From positions 374,422,813-374,486,812 of the forward strand of contig NC_073692.1 in NCBI RefSeq assembly GCF_029784155.1: 64,000 nucleotides of DNA, in the 5' to 3' direction. The position numbers and the translations under genes are program-made. The stretch comes from Uranotaenia lowii. Its lineage: Eukaryota > Arthropoda > Insecta > Diptera > Culicidae. Under the pieces are notes generated by a model. The model did not search any database. It was not told where the DNA came from and saw only the letters and a list, made by a program, of their open reading frames with translations. Positions 37,051-48,097 of the stretch are shown piece after piece (within the stretch, counting starts at the first letter, position 1; every line of letters starts with the position of its first letter).

Positions 37051-38023
37051 CGTTTATTATTTATTTACATAGTATTCCGTCTCACGACATAACTTGACGA
37101 ACATAATTCCTAAAATTCACTCGGTCCATGGCAACCGTTCTCCAATTTCTCGGGCACCCCACGTTCGCCAGATCACGCTCCACTTGGTCTAACCACCTCG
37201 CTCGTTGCGCCCCCGCTCGTCTTGTTCCTACCGGATTCGTAGCGAACACCTGTTTTGCAGGACAGTCGTCCGGCATTCTCGCAACATGTCCCGCCCAGCG
37301 TATCCGGCCAGCCTTCACCACCTTCTGGATACTGGGTTCGCCGTAGAATCGCGCGAGCTCGTGGTTCATCCTTCGCCTCCACACTCCATTCTCCTGTACG
37401 CCGCCAAAGATGGTTCTTAACACTCGTCGCTCGAATACTCCGAGTGTACGCAGGTCCTCCTCGAGCAATATCCATGTCTCGTGCCCGTAGATAACAACCG
37501 GTCTAATGAGCGTCATATACAGGTTACACTTCGTGTGAGGGCTAAGTCTTCTCGACCGCAGTTGCTTGTGGAGTCCATAGTAGGCACGACTTCCGCTGAT
37601 AATTCGCCTCCGGATCTCACGGCTGGTGTCATTGTCTGCGGTCACCAGTGAGCCGAGATAGACAAAGTCTTCGACTATCTCCAGCTCGTCGCCGTCGATC
37701 GTGACCTTGTTATTACTGGACAAGCGGGTTCGGTCGGTCTTGCATCCGCAGGCCAGCATGTACTTCGTCTTGGACGTATTAATCATCAACCCAATCCCTC
37801 CTGCTTCGCGTTTCAGTTCGTGGTAGATCTCTTCCACCGCCGCGGATAATCTGCCGACTATGTCAATGTCGTCGGCAAAGCAGATAATTTGACTGAATCT
37901 ATTGAAAATCGTGCTTCGCATTTCGCCCACCACTCGTCGAATTACACCTTCTAGCGCCACGTTGAACATCACGCTAGATAGACCATCGCCTTGTCGAAGC
38001 CCACTATGCGCGATTCGAATCAA
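37051..38023 (-). mobile_element. RTE-like LINE, 5'-truncated copy 1
   Basis: This is a minus-strand 3' portion of a LINE with an open frame (see the CDS) followed by a short 3' end TAAATAAATAATAA at 37051-37065. It is joined directly to the body of a second copy of the same family, suggesting insertion into that copy. The 5' boundary near 38023 is abrupt. Confidence 0.75.
37082..38023 (-). CDS. Reverse transcriptase C-terminal half, RTE-like LINE (313 aa, open)
   Basis: The open frame starts mid-RT (no native start codon) with GLRQGDGLSSVMFNVALE, the PQG-type block. The FADDIDIVGR catalytic box follows about 50 residues on, then VYLGSLVT and the long tail ending in a WAGHVARMPDD motif and a final basic segment. 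The R(R/K)WxGHVxRM tail and GLRQGD are typical of RTE/BovB-group ORF2 proteins, which usually exceed 900 residues, so only the last third is present. The endonuclease is missing. Clade is inferred from motif style. Confidence 0.8.
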   Translation of the reverse strand: MIRIAHSGLRQGDGLSSVMFNVALEGVIRRVVGEMRSTIFNRFSQIICFADDIDIVGRLSAAVEEIYHELKREAGGIGLMINTSKTKYMLACGCKTDRTRLSSNNKVTIDGDELEIVEDFVYLGSLVTADNDTSREIRRRIISGSRAYYGLHKQLRSRRLSPHTKCNLYMTLIRPVVIYGHETWILLEEDLRTLGVFERRVLRTIFGGVQENGVWRRRMNHELARFYGEPSIQKVVKAGRIRWAGHVARMPDDCPAKQVFATNPVGTRRAGAQRARWLDQVERDLANVGCPRNWRTVAMDRVNFRNYVRQVMS

Positions 38024-38307
38024 CTACTGTCTTACAACTCTGATTCTCAATCTCCCCGTGGTGCTGGCTGGGGTGCGAGCCACCTTAGCAGAGATCGGGT
38101 ACCCAACCCCGGTGGATGCTTTGGTCGCATGCGAACTGAGATAGGGGGCTTCGCACACGTGTGTTGTCCATATCAGCGGCGACGTGCGAAGTGCAACAAC
38201 GTCCTAATGGTGTTCGGGACCCAAAACCACGACATCGCAACGGTCTTCCTGCGAGATAGTATGGGTTAGCAGTGGACCTTGCGAGCTCGTGGCTGCAAAA
38301 AAAAAAT
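38024..38307 (+). mobile_element. GC-richer retroelement piece ending in poly(A), unclassified
   Basis: This block of about 280 bp is distinctly GC-richer than its flanks and ends in a ten-base A-run (38297-38307). That suggests a plus-strand retroelement piece. No protein motif or tRNA-like boxes were found. It abuts the start of the RTE fragment. Confidence 0.4.
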
Positions 38308-40066
38308 ACAAGCAACGAACAATGCACAAGAAATTCCTGATGGAAATCGGCAAAGATTAAGAGCTCATATTAAAACAATGAAAATACTTGCATATATTTA
38401 CCCGCCCTTGTCTATATCGAATATAAGTAGTCAAAACAATAAGAAATACCTTCAAAATAAGAAAAGTGCAACAAACACCAGACTTCGACGTTTTAATGCA
38501 TTTTTTAAATCATTTGGAATGAAAATTAAAATTTCGATTTCAAGAATTTCCTTTGGCCCCGCCCCCTTTTGCTGATTTTTGTGGATCAAAAACAAACAGA
38601 AATTTTGCACAGGTCAGTTTTTTGGGCCAATCTGCAAAATGTATAAGATTGGTTTTAAAAATTTGACCATGAAATCTTTCCCATACATGCATTGCCTCCC
38701 TTATTCACATGCACGGGCCTTACTTAACATCAAATTCTTAGTAGCTTATAACAGACCCACATGTCACTATCAACGATTCGTCAGCGAGAGCGCTCTGAGA
38801 TACCTAATGACAATGACGATGATAGTGCCAGTAGGTTTTTTCGTGATAACTGACATTTCTAGCAGTTAGCTCAATAGCTTCGATAGGTCTGGGTTGATTG
38901 TATATGTATTTTGGTAGTTTACTGACTAAGTAGATTAAACCTAGCTTATGCCGGGTATCTACGCAGTCATTGTCAACAGCATCAAATCGGTTCGTTACTG
39001 TAATTACTGTAAGTTCCATTCAGCGTTACACTATGGTCAGAAATATCCTATCAATTTATTTGTCCAATGTATATTAAAGGTTCTTGTGATTATGCTAAAA
39101 GAACAACACATTAAAATTTATTTTTAATTAGTTAAATGGATCTTGCTTGTGTATGATATTTGATGAACATTTCTCTGAAACTACTGTAGTTTTGCCGTAA
39201 TTTACATTGATTTAGTCAAGAATTGTCTCTTTTTGAGTAAAGTTAGGGTCATCAAACCTAACAAATCGCGTAGCAATGTCGTGTTGTTAAAACTTACTGA
39301 CATGAAAATCAGTTTAAAAAATCCAAAATACATATTATTTGATTCAGCATCTGTTTGATTCTAAAACAAAAACTAACTACTCTCGGAGCTTCGGATACGA
39401 ATCTTACTGGCTGGAGGCGTTTTTTTCCTCCACCACTTAAAAAAGTTTAGTAATCGCATGCAAGTCAACATCTTACCGGTGTTCCACGTGAAGAGTAAAT
39501 TTGTTGTAAAAATTTATTTCACTCGTAACTTAGAGATTATCTTTCTATTTTTATCTCACTTAGTTAAAATTGAATTATAAAAATTACAATAAGAACCACG
39601 TTTTTTTCTTGAGCGTCTATACAATGATTTTTGGTAGGTACATATATGCGTTCAACCAAGTCTGCTTGATTGTTTAATAACGCAACGCAGCCCAAATCTT
39701 TATCTTTTAATCGTATTTAGCTATTTACAATTGACACGCGCCAATCGCATCGATTTGATCGCAAATGTTTCGTTGAGCAAGAAAAAAACTGCGACGAAAC
39801 AGCTTTCTGTTTACAATTGGATTATCCAGGTTTGTAAAGGTAAGGCACACGTCAATGGTCCTTATGGGGAGAACCGGTCGTCTCATCCGGACATTTTTTT
39901 TTCAATGAAATTTTGAACAGTTTTTATCAGTGAAAACCAAAATACGTCTGAATCAGTTAAGACAGTTCGATAATGCTGCTCTTGGTTGCTGTGTTTTGAA
40001 ACAAATTCAAAAACTTTTTTTAAATGTTATTTTTCTTATCTTGAATTATATGATTGTACATATACC
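38308..40066. other. Non-coding interval
   Basis: No gene or recognisable repeat; short frames only. Confidence 0.5.
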
Positions 40067-40088
40067 AGGTATACAAGACTCAACAGTT
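40067..40088 (+). repeat. Target-site duplication, left copy (22 bp)
   Basis: This is identical to 43840-43861; both begin AGGTATACAAGAC and end CAACAGTT. The two copies flank a 3.75-kb insert. Confidence 0.85.
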
Positions 40089-40561
40089 TTTTTTTATGGC
40101 GTTTAAATAGCTCGGGGAGCTGACGCTGGAAATGAAAATTAGAATAGTTTGGAGAAGAAAATTTAAAGTTTAGAGAAGGCAGCGTAGAATAGTAAGCGAT
40201 CTTGAGACGTTGGTTAGACCATCAAGCACTTCATTATATCCATGGAGTATGTATAAAATGCAGTTCAAGATAATAAACCAACCCCTCCCGATACCAGTTG
40301 GAGGAAGGACAAGGGTGGGTTCGAGACTGGCCTCTACATACTCCCCAAGCATCTACATTCTACATACTACGGTTTATGGGCGCATTGAAAATATTAAATA
40401 TAAAAAGGAAGGATCTCACCAAGTTACAGGACACCATCTTCAGCAGTTGATTTATGGTTAGATCCTTGGGCTGGCAACCATGTCATGCGAAAGCCAACGT
40501 CTGGGTCCCATGATGTTAGGGGATGGCTTGAAGGTTCGCTCAACGTCATCCAAATGATACA

Positions 40562-40622
40562 TGAAAAGAAAACAGAAAAAAAAGAAAAGAGAAAAAAAAA
40601 AGAGAAAAAGAGAAAAAAAAAG
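40562..40622 (+). repeat. A/G-rich tract
   Basis: Nearly pure purine run of AAAAGAGAAAA-type words. It may be a degraded poly(A). Confidence 0.8.
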
Positions 40623-41090
40623 TTTTAGTTCATATCATCTATCAATATCTAAGAAGAAGCCTAGCTTAAACTTATAATAAACCAAGATCAAATTAATAGT
40701 AGAAGTAAGCTACTCCTGTCATATCATAGAACCATACTATTTTATCAAAATATGGATGTGAGAGCCTGTTTTGCTTTTTGAAGCAAGCCTATTTCAAACT
40801 AATAAAAATTCTAGCTCAAATTAATAGTAGAAGTAAGCTACCTTATTCCTATCACAACATCACAAAATCATGCGAATTCACCAAAATATTCATATAACAG
40901 CCTATCTTACCGTTTGAGCATCGCCCTACTCTACCTGCCTCACATAGTTGAATGCCTACTTTTGAATGAGATTAAAAAATTTCCAAGACTGTTTGCTTTG
41001 AACTATAATACTATTAAAATAACTCAGGAGGAAGATCCGTTTCACAAACCTTGAACCACAAAATATCATTTCCATCCAATTAGCCCCCAG

Positions 41091-43363
41091 TAGACTGCCC
41101 CAAATGACCCGACTTTTGAAAAAGTTATACGCTGCATGCTAAAATTGGTCCTGGGCCTAGTACAAGATCTCATGCCAAATTTGGGCCAGATCGGACCACG
41201 GGAAGGGGTCGCTCAACGAGCCTGAAGTTTGTATGGGATTTTGAGACATTTTGTTCGAGAGGAACATGAAAAACCAGTTTTTCGTCAATAACTTTTGTCT
41301 CCCTCGTCTTTCAAAAACGGGTTTTCTTAAAGCCTAAATTATGACAAATATTTCATCTGAAGGTTGCATTTCAATTAAAGTTAAGATAAAAAAGTTATTA
41401 AGCTTCAAAAATTGGTTAACTTTTTTAAGGGTGATATTCATCACTTTTTTAATGAGGCGAATAAAGTCCGACCAGAACACTCAATGTGAAATGCATGCCG
41501 TTTCGTCAAATAATGACCGATTTTAACCATTGTTGTTGCGCTCGATTGCACTTTTTAATGTTTTTCTAATATTTGAGTTTGGATGATATTCACTTGATAG
41601 TTCGGAAAGAAGTAAGGGCGGAAAAATGCTTGACAATTGCATAACCACAGGGGCTTAGGAACATGACTGGACGATTTTTGATGCCAATTAAAAGATAAAT
41701 TTAAATTAAAAGATGTTTAGAGTGTTTTTTATTACAAAAAATAATGAGATTGACACGTGAAGTTATTCAAAATCTTTTTTTTTTATTCATAGAGTAATTA
41801 ACAAAGTTCAAATTATACACAACATCGTAGCAATTGCTTCTTTTCGAAGCATGCACGGTAACAGAGTTTCAAATAAATTGCTTTGAAAAGTAATGCGTAC
41901 ATTAAAAAAAAGAAATTTCAAACTTAAACACAATTCACTCTAAACCGAATAAAATACTTTGTTGAAATCAATTAACAATATTAACCTTCATTCTGTATCA
42001 AAAGAAAGCTACAGCTAATATAATAAAAACGTGAGAAAAATATAAAAGGACTTTTTTCGAAAAATTATCATTTCATTGGCATCATAAAGCGTTGGTCCAT
42101 GTGTTTTTCGATCTAAAAAAAATGTTGGTGGTTGGTTCCGAGAATAACAACAATTCTGAATAGATTTTTTGAGAAAAAAAAGATTCTCAGTTAGGTAGAA
42201 AAGATGAAACATAAACCCCGCCCAAAGGCGGATATATGTACAATAGACTGCCTCAAATTTGTGTGGGAAATTTAAAACCTGTGCAATATTATGCGCTTTA
42301 GGTTAAAATTGATTCTAGTCCTAGTACAAGATCTCATGCCAAATTTGGGACAGATCGAATTACGGCAAGGGGTCGCTCAACGAGACTGAAGTTTGTATGG
42401 CATTTTGAGACATTTTGCTCGGAAGAAACATGAAAAACCTGTTTTTCATCAATAATTTTGGTTTCCATTGGCCGATTTCTTTCAAAAACGGTTTTTCTTA
42501 AAGGATGGTATTTATCACTGTTGATGAGTTGGGCTGGTCGAACATATTGACGCCTCATTAACAGTAATGAATACCACCGTAGAAAGTTAGCCTATTTTTG
42601 AAGCCTCATAACTTTTTTTTCTAAACTCTTATCGAAATGCAGTCTTCGGATGAAATATTTTTCATAATTTAGGCTTTTAGAAACATTATTCTCGGAAGAA
42701 ATCGACCGACGGGAACCAAAGTTATTGATGAAAAACTGTTTTTTTTATTGACATCACAAATCGTCCAGTCATGTTCCTAAGCCCCTGTGGTTATGCAATT
42801 GTCAAGCATTTTTCCGCCCTTACTTCTTTCAGAACTATCAAGTGAATATCATCCAAACTCAAATATTAGAAAAACATTAAAAAGTGCAATCGAGCGCAAC
42901 AACAATGGTTAAAATCGGTCATTATTCGACGAAACGGCATGCATTTCACATTGAGTGTTCTGGTCGGACTTTATTCGCCTCATTAAAAAAGTGATGAATA
43001 TCACCCTTAAAAAAGTTAACCAATTTTTGAAGCTTAATAACTTTTTTTATCTTAACTTTAATTGAAATGCAACCTTCAGATGAAATATTTGTCATAATTT
43101 AGGCTTTAAGAAAACCCGTTTTTGAAAGAAATCGGACGAGGGAGACAAAAGTTATTGACGAAAAACTGGTTTTTCATGTTCCTCTCGAACAAAATGTCTC
43201 AAAATCCCATACAAACTTCAGGCTCGTTGAGCGACCCCTTCCCGTGGTCCGATCTGGCCCAAATTTGGCATGAGATCTTGTACTAGGCCCAGGACCAATT
43301 TTAGCCTGCAGCGTATAACATTTTACAGGTTTTAAATTTCCCATACAAATTTGGGCCAGTCTA
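41091..43363. mobile_element. Foldback DNA element with ~590-bp inverted arms, 8-bp duplication
   Basis: The termini are TAGACTGCCCCAAAT (left) and, in reverse complement, TAGACTGGCCCAAAT (right). GCCCCCAG is duplicated at both flanks (41083-41090, 43364-43371). The outer arms (41091-about 41685 and about 42765-43363) are nearly identical inverted copies. The middle holds a third, more diverged copy of the same sequence (42245-42760) that is itself partly palindromic. No protein is encoded. The 8-bp duplication is typical of hAT-type and related transposons; superfamily assignment is inference. Confidence 0.85.
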
Positions 43364-43839
43364 GCCCCCAGTGATTGAAAAAAGCTAGATTTAAGAATAA
43401 GCCATCGTAATTCATAAACCGCAAATACACATCCACTGGAGCATTGGGGAGGAATATGGTATTTGAATATGTTAACCTACTCCTTTCTAACTTTCCAACT
43501 ATTTCAATATATCTGAAGAGAAAAAAAACTCCACATCCGAATGATCTGAAAAATAGAAAAGAACATTAAGAAAAATAGAAAAGAACATTAAAATAACAAT
43601 AAAAGGTCAAACAATCATTTCTGATCGGACCAGATTGACCATGTGATTGAGCTTTAGTTAAAAGCCGTGGGACCGACATCTAGGGGTTCCGTTTCACTTA
43701 TGGTCGGAAGTGATCCGTTGATGCCTATAACAACGCTGAATTGTGATACTCTCACTATTCTATATTTAATGTTGTTATACGTCAAGGTATACCCATTTAT
43801 ATCAAAGTGATATAGATGAGCACTCAATCACGCCCACGG

Positions 43840-43861
43840 AGGTATACAAGACTCAACAGTT
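43840..43861 (+). repeat. Target-site duplication, right copy (22 bp)
   Basis: Identical to 40067-40088. Confidence 0.85.
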
Positions 43862-44187
43862 GATCACAAATTACGTCAGTTAGCGTCATGTGAACCTGCT
43901 ATATGTTTTTAAGAGAACAACTGAGTCAATATCGTTATCAATTTCGTTCAAAAACTTCTATTTCTTTTATAAAAATGCCACGGAGAAACAATATTTGCAC
44001 TGAAAACGTAGCATTATCTTTAGTTCTGAATATTATGTCAAAGGATCTAGATACCCTTCAAGGTTATTATAAATCTTTTATTATGACAATTTCAACGATA
44101 TAAAAATAATTCTAACAAATTGAACGACTCACCTTCCCCGTTTCTTGATCTTCCTGAAATTATAAATTTGGTCTTTTCGGACAAAGT
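43862..44187. other. Downstream region of the orphan gene
   Basis: A 66-aa plus-strand frame (43903-44103) overlaps this stretch but has no domain or exon support. The stretch probably holds the 3' UTR of the minus-strand gene at 44188. Confidence 0.4.
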
Positions 44188-45096
44188 TTAGATGAACTCA
44201 TCAATCGAGTCCCATTGGATCGGTTCCTGACTGCGTTCGATACCTCGTTTCTTGCCTGAATCATTGTGCGAACTTAGGTTGTGCGAAGATGTGCCAGCTT
44301 CAACATCATCAATATCAGCTGTTTTAGGTGGTGAATGTATTTCTACTTCCACCTTAACGATAACACGACAATTTGGTCCTCTGCAATTTTGAAAAACAAA
44401 AAATTGATCTTTTTTAAGAAAAATAATGAAATTATAATAACTCACGGACAATCGGGAGAGTACCAGTTTTCGGAGTCACTCGAATCCACGTTGACGTCCG
44501 GCGAACGTTTCCTTCGAGACTTTCTAATAATTGGTGGGGAGGCGACCGTCTGCTGTAGTACAAATTGATTTGCAACCGATACGGAATCGTTCGGAAGGCC
44601 GCTGTGCTTTATTTTCGGCGGGGATGGACCGGAAGCCTCGCTTTTTGTAGCACATTTAAAGCTACTATTGACGTCGGGCAGAGCGACAATAGCGAAGGGC
44701 TGGTATTCTCGAAGAAGTACCTCCTTGTGACGACCGATCTGTTGAAAATAAAATGTTGGTTTTAAATTTTCAAGTTTTTTTTAGCAGAACTCTAATTACC
44801 ATATCCAGAACAGCATCTGTTTGCGGGTCCGATTGCTCCATTGACTGACGAAGCTGCTCGTCCAACATGGACTCTTCAATGACATCACACAAACTACGCA
44901 TTTGCTCTAATTTCATCCCCGGAACGTACATTTCTCTGTCTGGAATTTTAAGGGTGAGTATGTAATGTATTTTGTCAATAAGCTTTTAAATGCAAAATTT
45001 ACCTTTCAAAAAGTTTCTCAATTCTTGCGATTCCTGTTGACGATTTTTTCTAGATTCTGCTAATTCTTGATATCTTTTGCCGTTCTTCTTGGTCAT
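44188..45096 (-). CDS. Orphan four-exon gene, 239-aa charged protein of unknown function
   Basis: Four coding exons join in frame on the minus strand: 45096-45003, 44939-44800, 44738-44446 and 44380-44188 (720 nt). All three introns are short (50-65 bp) with GT donors and AG acceptors (for example G|GTAAAT, TTCCAG|A, TTCAACAG|A, TTGCAG|A). The start ATG at 45096 follows TTTAAAT. The N-terminus is a basic helix (KKNGKRYQELAESRKNRQQE) likely to form a coiled coil. Next come an acidic helical part with CDVIEESMLDEQLRQSMEQ, a conserved-looking REYQPFAIVALPDVN, a basic nuclear-localisation-like RKSRRKRSP, and a Ser/Asp/Glu-rich tail ending WDSIDEFI. There is no signal peptide or membrane span. A nuclear role is possible but I do not recognise the family. 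Confidence 0.8.
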
Positions 45097-45827
45097 ATTT
45101 AAAAAGTTGGGCTACAGGGAAGCGGAAGCGTAGAATATTAGACAAATTTTGTTCACGGCTTTTCAAATGATAAAAATTTTTGTTTGTTTAAATTGCATGT
45201 AGTTTGTATTCAAAACCATTACCAAAATTTTATTAAATATTGTTCCAGTATCGTGAATTTTAATTTGCATTTTAAGTTTTCAATAACGATTTCAGTTTCT
45301 GTTTCTTCAGAGTAAAAATTTCAAAAAGAATTTAAATAAGAACAGTTACAGTTGAAGTCTTCAATTGAGCAATTTGCTTCTTACGAGTTTTTTTTAATCG
45401 AGGGTTGAAATGTGACTTAAAAAAGAAGTACAGTTAACCAGCTGCAGCTGTTTAATTATGTTCTTGAATCCGATTACTAACAAAAAAAAAATAAATTAAT
45501 GAACTTCCGAAACAGCTCATAGCTACTCCCTTTTACGGTGCAAACATATCAAATTTAGTACAAAGTTTTCGAAGTAGCCACATTCCTACCTGTTTTTTCC
45601 GACCCAGATCTAGGAAAAGTAAAAATGTATACGATTTATTATAAAAACGGTTTTTTTACCTGTTGAAATGTTCAATTTCATCAGATTGTAACACGGTTAT
45701 TGAAGAATTTGTCCTATCCAACTTGGGTATTTTTAACTGCACGCTCGCCAACTGCAATCTATTTTAGTACGAACATGTACACGCTCTCTTCGGTTTACTC
45801 ATATATTGATAAAACAGTGTACTAAAA
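45097..45827. promoter_or_regulatory. Intergenic region between divergent starts
   Basis: About 730 bp separate the ATG of the minus-strand orphan gene from the ATG of the small plus-strand candidate. It is AT-rich and must contain the promoter of the orphan gene. No clear core element stands out. Confidence 0.4.
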
Positions 45828-46051
45828 ATGGCAACCCAAAGTTTGTGCACGAAAAAAAAACAGTCAGAAAATATCGAGAACAATCAGGTAAAACAATTTT
45901 TTTTGATATTTTAAAAATATTTAATTTCTAGGTAAAAAACACCAGTATACCGTTATCAATTTTTGAAAAGAGCAAATGCGCAAATATAAACAAACTGAGT
46001 CACAAGCTGCGTGAAAAAGTACGTTTGTACCCTTTAATAAATAGAAGATAG
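45828..46051 (+). CDS. Candidate small two-exon gene (about 59 aa) or 5' exons of a larger one
   Basis: An ATG in good context (AAAAATGGC) opens a 60-nt exon (45828-45887) rich in Lys, Asn and Gln. It ends CAG|GTAAAA. An acceptor (TTAATTTCTAG) precedes 45932, where reading continues in frame with VKNTSIPLSIFEKSKC. It could run to a stop at 46051, or leave at a strong donor GAAAAA|GTACGT (46019) into an exon I cannot find before the minus-strand Ssl1 gene. The two exons look real by splice sites and frame, but no family is recognised. AATAAATAAATA near 46165 could serve for polyadenylation. Confidence 0.4.
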
Positions 46052-46359
46052 TTTGTAGTTTCTAGTTTTAAAAGTAAATTTGTTCTTGATTATTTTGTAA
46101 GCTCATCCAAACCCGATTGCAAAAATTTATAAGAAATTTTCTTACTTTGCAAGTATTAATTAATAAATAAATATCACAAAATCTATTATGATGCACTATT
46201 TAAATTTATCCTCGGTTTAACGCAAGAAAATGAAGAGATAGAAGATTGATAGAGTACTGGATCGGTTGTTAGAGAATTGTTTCAATAAAACTAAACAAAA
46301 AAGGGAAGTAGACAATGAAAACATTTATTTTTTTATAATCCACCAACTAATACTCCACT

Positions 46360-47759
46360 TCACAATATAGACATACTATGTGGCGGAGCAACCGGTTTGC
46401 GAGCATGTAACGCTTGTACTGAGGCCGGTATTGTGGTACATCCAACACACGAGTGCATGGTTTCGTGAATGAAAATGTCGCAATCAATGCAAAATATTTG
46501 CGCACAAGCACCGCACCGATAAACGGTTTTATCGGTCGTTTCGCCAAACAACTTCTGACAGCCATAGCAGTTAGTGGCTCCTTCCAGCTGTCCAAATGGT
46601 AGCTCCTCAAAGTGTGGCACCGGAAATAGATGGTGATAAGAACGAGCCAAATGTGGAGCCGATGCCAGGGTAAGCCCACACGAAACACACTCCACCGGAA
46701 GTTCGCAGTATTTACTGTAGCATTGGGGACAATGATAGCCACCTGAAGTGAGCTTCGCCGGGTCATCCGCGCTGTCAATGTGACACATACACATTGTCAG
46801 TACCGGATCTTTACCATCTTCGGTTTTACCGTGAGGGAATCCCATCTTGATCAAAGAAAAGTCCTGTTGATTTCCGGCCTGCGGAGGGTCGATGTGTTGC
46901 AGCAACTGATCCTTGAAATGAGCATCGTCCAGCACTGCTCCATAAACGCCACCCGTTTCCGTGCACAGAAACTTGCAAATACGGATTTCAGCCGATAGAC
47001 TAACGACAGAACATCGAATTCCTTCGGCTTTGAGCGACTCAATCGTAACGTGGATATCGGTCGGGTCACACGTTGTCAAACTTCCCATAACAATCAGGAC
47101 CTCGCGGCTGGCATGAGATGGAACCATCTTGAGCGTTTTCAACGCTAGTTCTAGACCATTCTGCAGAGACGGTTCCCCAGTCAGGTTCAACTTATTCAAG
47201 TTGTGAACCGCTTTCATGTGTTTCCGGCAACTGCCACCCAGTTCTGTGATTTTTTCCGCTCTTTTGGCTTTTAGAGCAATGACACCCAGTTGACTGATGG
47301 GGTTTTGATCAAAAAATTCTTCAATAAAGATTTCCAACAGTTTAAGTGTACAAATAAATCTGGTGGGTTTCAAATCCGGAACGGTCATTGCTTCCGAGCA
47401 ATCCAATATGATATAGAGATGGCGCATCATACCTGAAAAATTGCAAACGTAATCTTGCTGTAAATTTTGATACATTGAATCTACTGATTTCACTCACCAA
47501 GTTTGCTGAAGCCCTTCTTCATGGCTTGGCGCTTCCGTTTGGCCTTCTGAATAATTTCGGCAATCGAACCTTCAACCAAGCCATCGTCGTCTTCTTTGAT
47601 GGCTTCCCTAAAAAAAGATTTAATTTAAGTTAAATTCATTATTCACAATAAATTGAAAATCTGTAAGCTCTTGTTCTAATTTTACAAAATTGTTTCGTAC
47701 CATGTTTTTTCGTAGCCGGTTTCCCACCGGTATTCCTTTGCTTCTTCCTCGTCGGCCAT
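46360..47759 (-). CDS. Ssl1: TFIIH core subunit Ssl1/p44 (GTF2H2), 413 aa
   Basis: This subunit of TFIIH acts in transcription initiation by RNA polymerase II and in nucleotide excision repair, where in known family members it binds and stimulates the XPD helicase. There are three coding exons: 47759-47701, 47607-47498 and 47432-46360, 1242 nt in frame with GT/AG introns (TG|GTACGA, TTTTTAG|G, TTG|GTGAGT, TTTTTCAG|G). It starts MADEEEAKEYRWETGYEKTW. The von Willebrand A-like domain starts near residue 60 (HLYIILDCSEAM) and runs to about 245. The C-terminal third holds the Cys-rich zinc module (CPQCYSKYC..CVSCGL) and the C4C4 RING-like domain (CYGCQKLF, YRCGACAQIFCIDCD, HSCVGC). Length is close to the ~395 residues of the human protein. 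It appears intact. Its start faces the Chromator gene, now separated by a LINE. Confidence 0.95.
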
Positions 47760-48097
47760 CGTTTGGTCCAGAGAGCTGAAGATATATGGAAACGAGATAT
47801 TTTTAAATTAGGATTAATTTAAACAATAAATTATCTAATAACAAACCTATAGTTTTGTAAAAATTATTCACTGAAATTGCAAGAATGCGTGCAACTCGCG
47901 AATCCAGAATCAAAACAAAATTTATTTGTTTTGCTTTTTTGTTTAATCGTATTCCCAGGTGGTGAATTGCGAATAGAGATGGATTCTGCAAAACGTTATT
48001 TTACCGCCACCGCAGTGGCGCCAGATAAATAAGCAAGTTCAGTGTATTTTGAAATATGAATTAAGGAGTTTTTTTTTATATAACTAAAACTGTATAT
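47760..48097. promoter_or_regulatory. Ssl1 upstream region, cut by LINE insertion
   Basis: About 325 bp lie between the Ssl1 ATG and the LINE target duplication (48085-48097). This must include the Ssl1 leader and promoter. The other half of the ancestral interval continues at 55643. Confidence 0.45.

Larger units (their letters stand above)
40089..43839 (-). mobile_element. Retroelement-like insertion (minus) with nested foldback element
   Basis: A perfect 22-bp duplication flanks it. The plus-strand left edge is a short T-run (40089-40095), as expected for a minus-strand poly(A) tail, so target-primed retroposition is the simplest reading. Without the nested element at 41091-43363 the insert is about 1.5 kb with no coding frame. 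It includes a long A/G tract (about 40560-40622). It may be a 5'-truncated LINE 3' UTR or a large SINE. Family not recognised. Confidence 0.55.
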
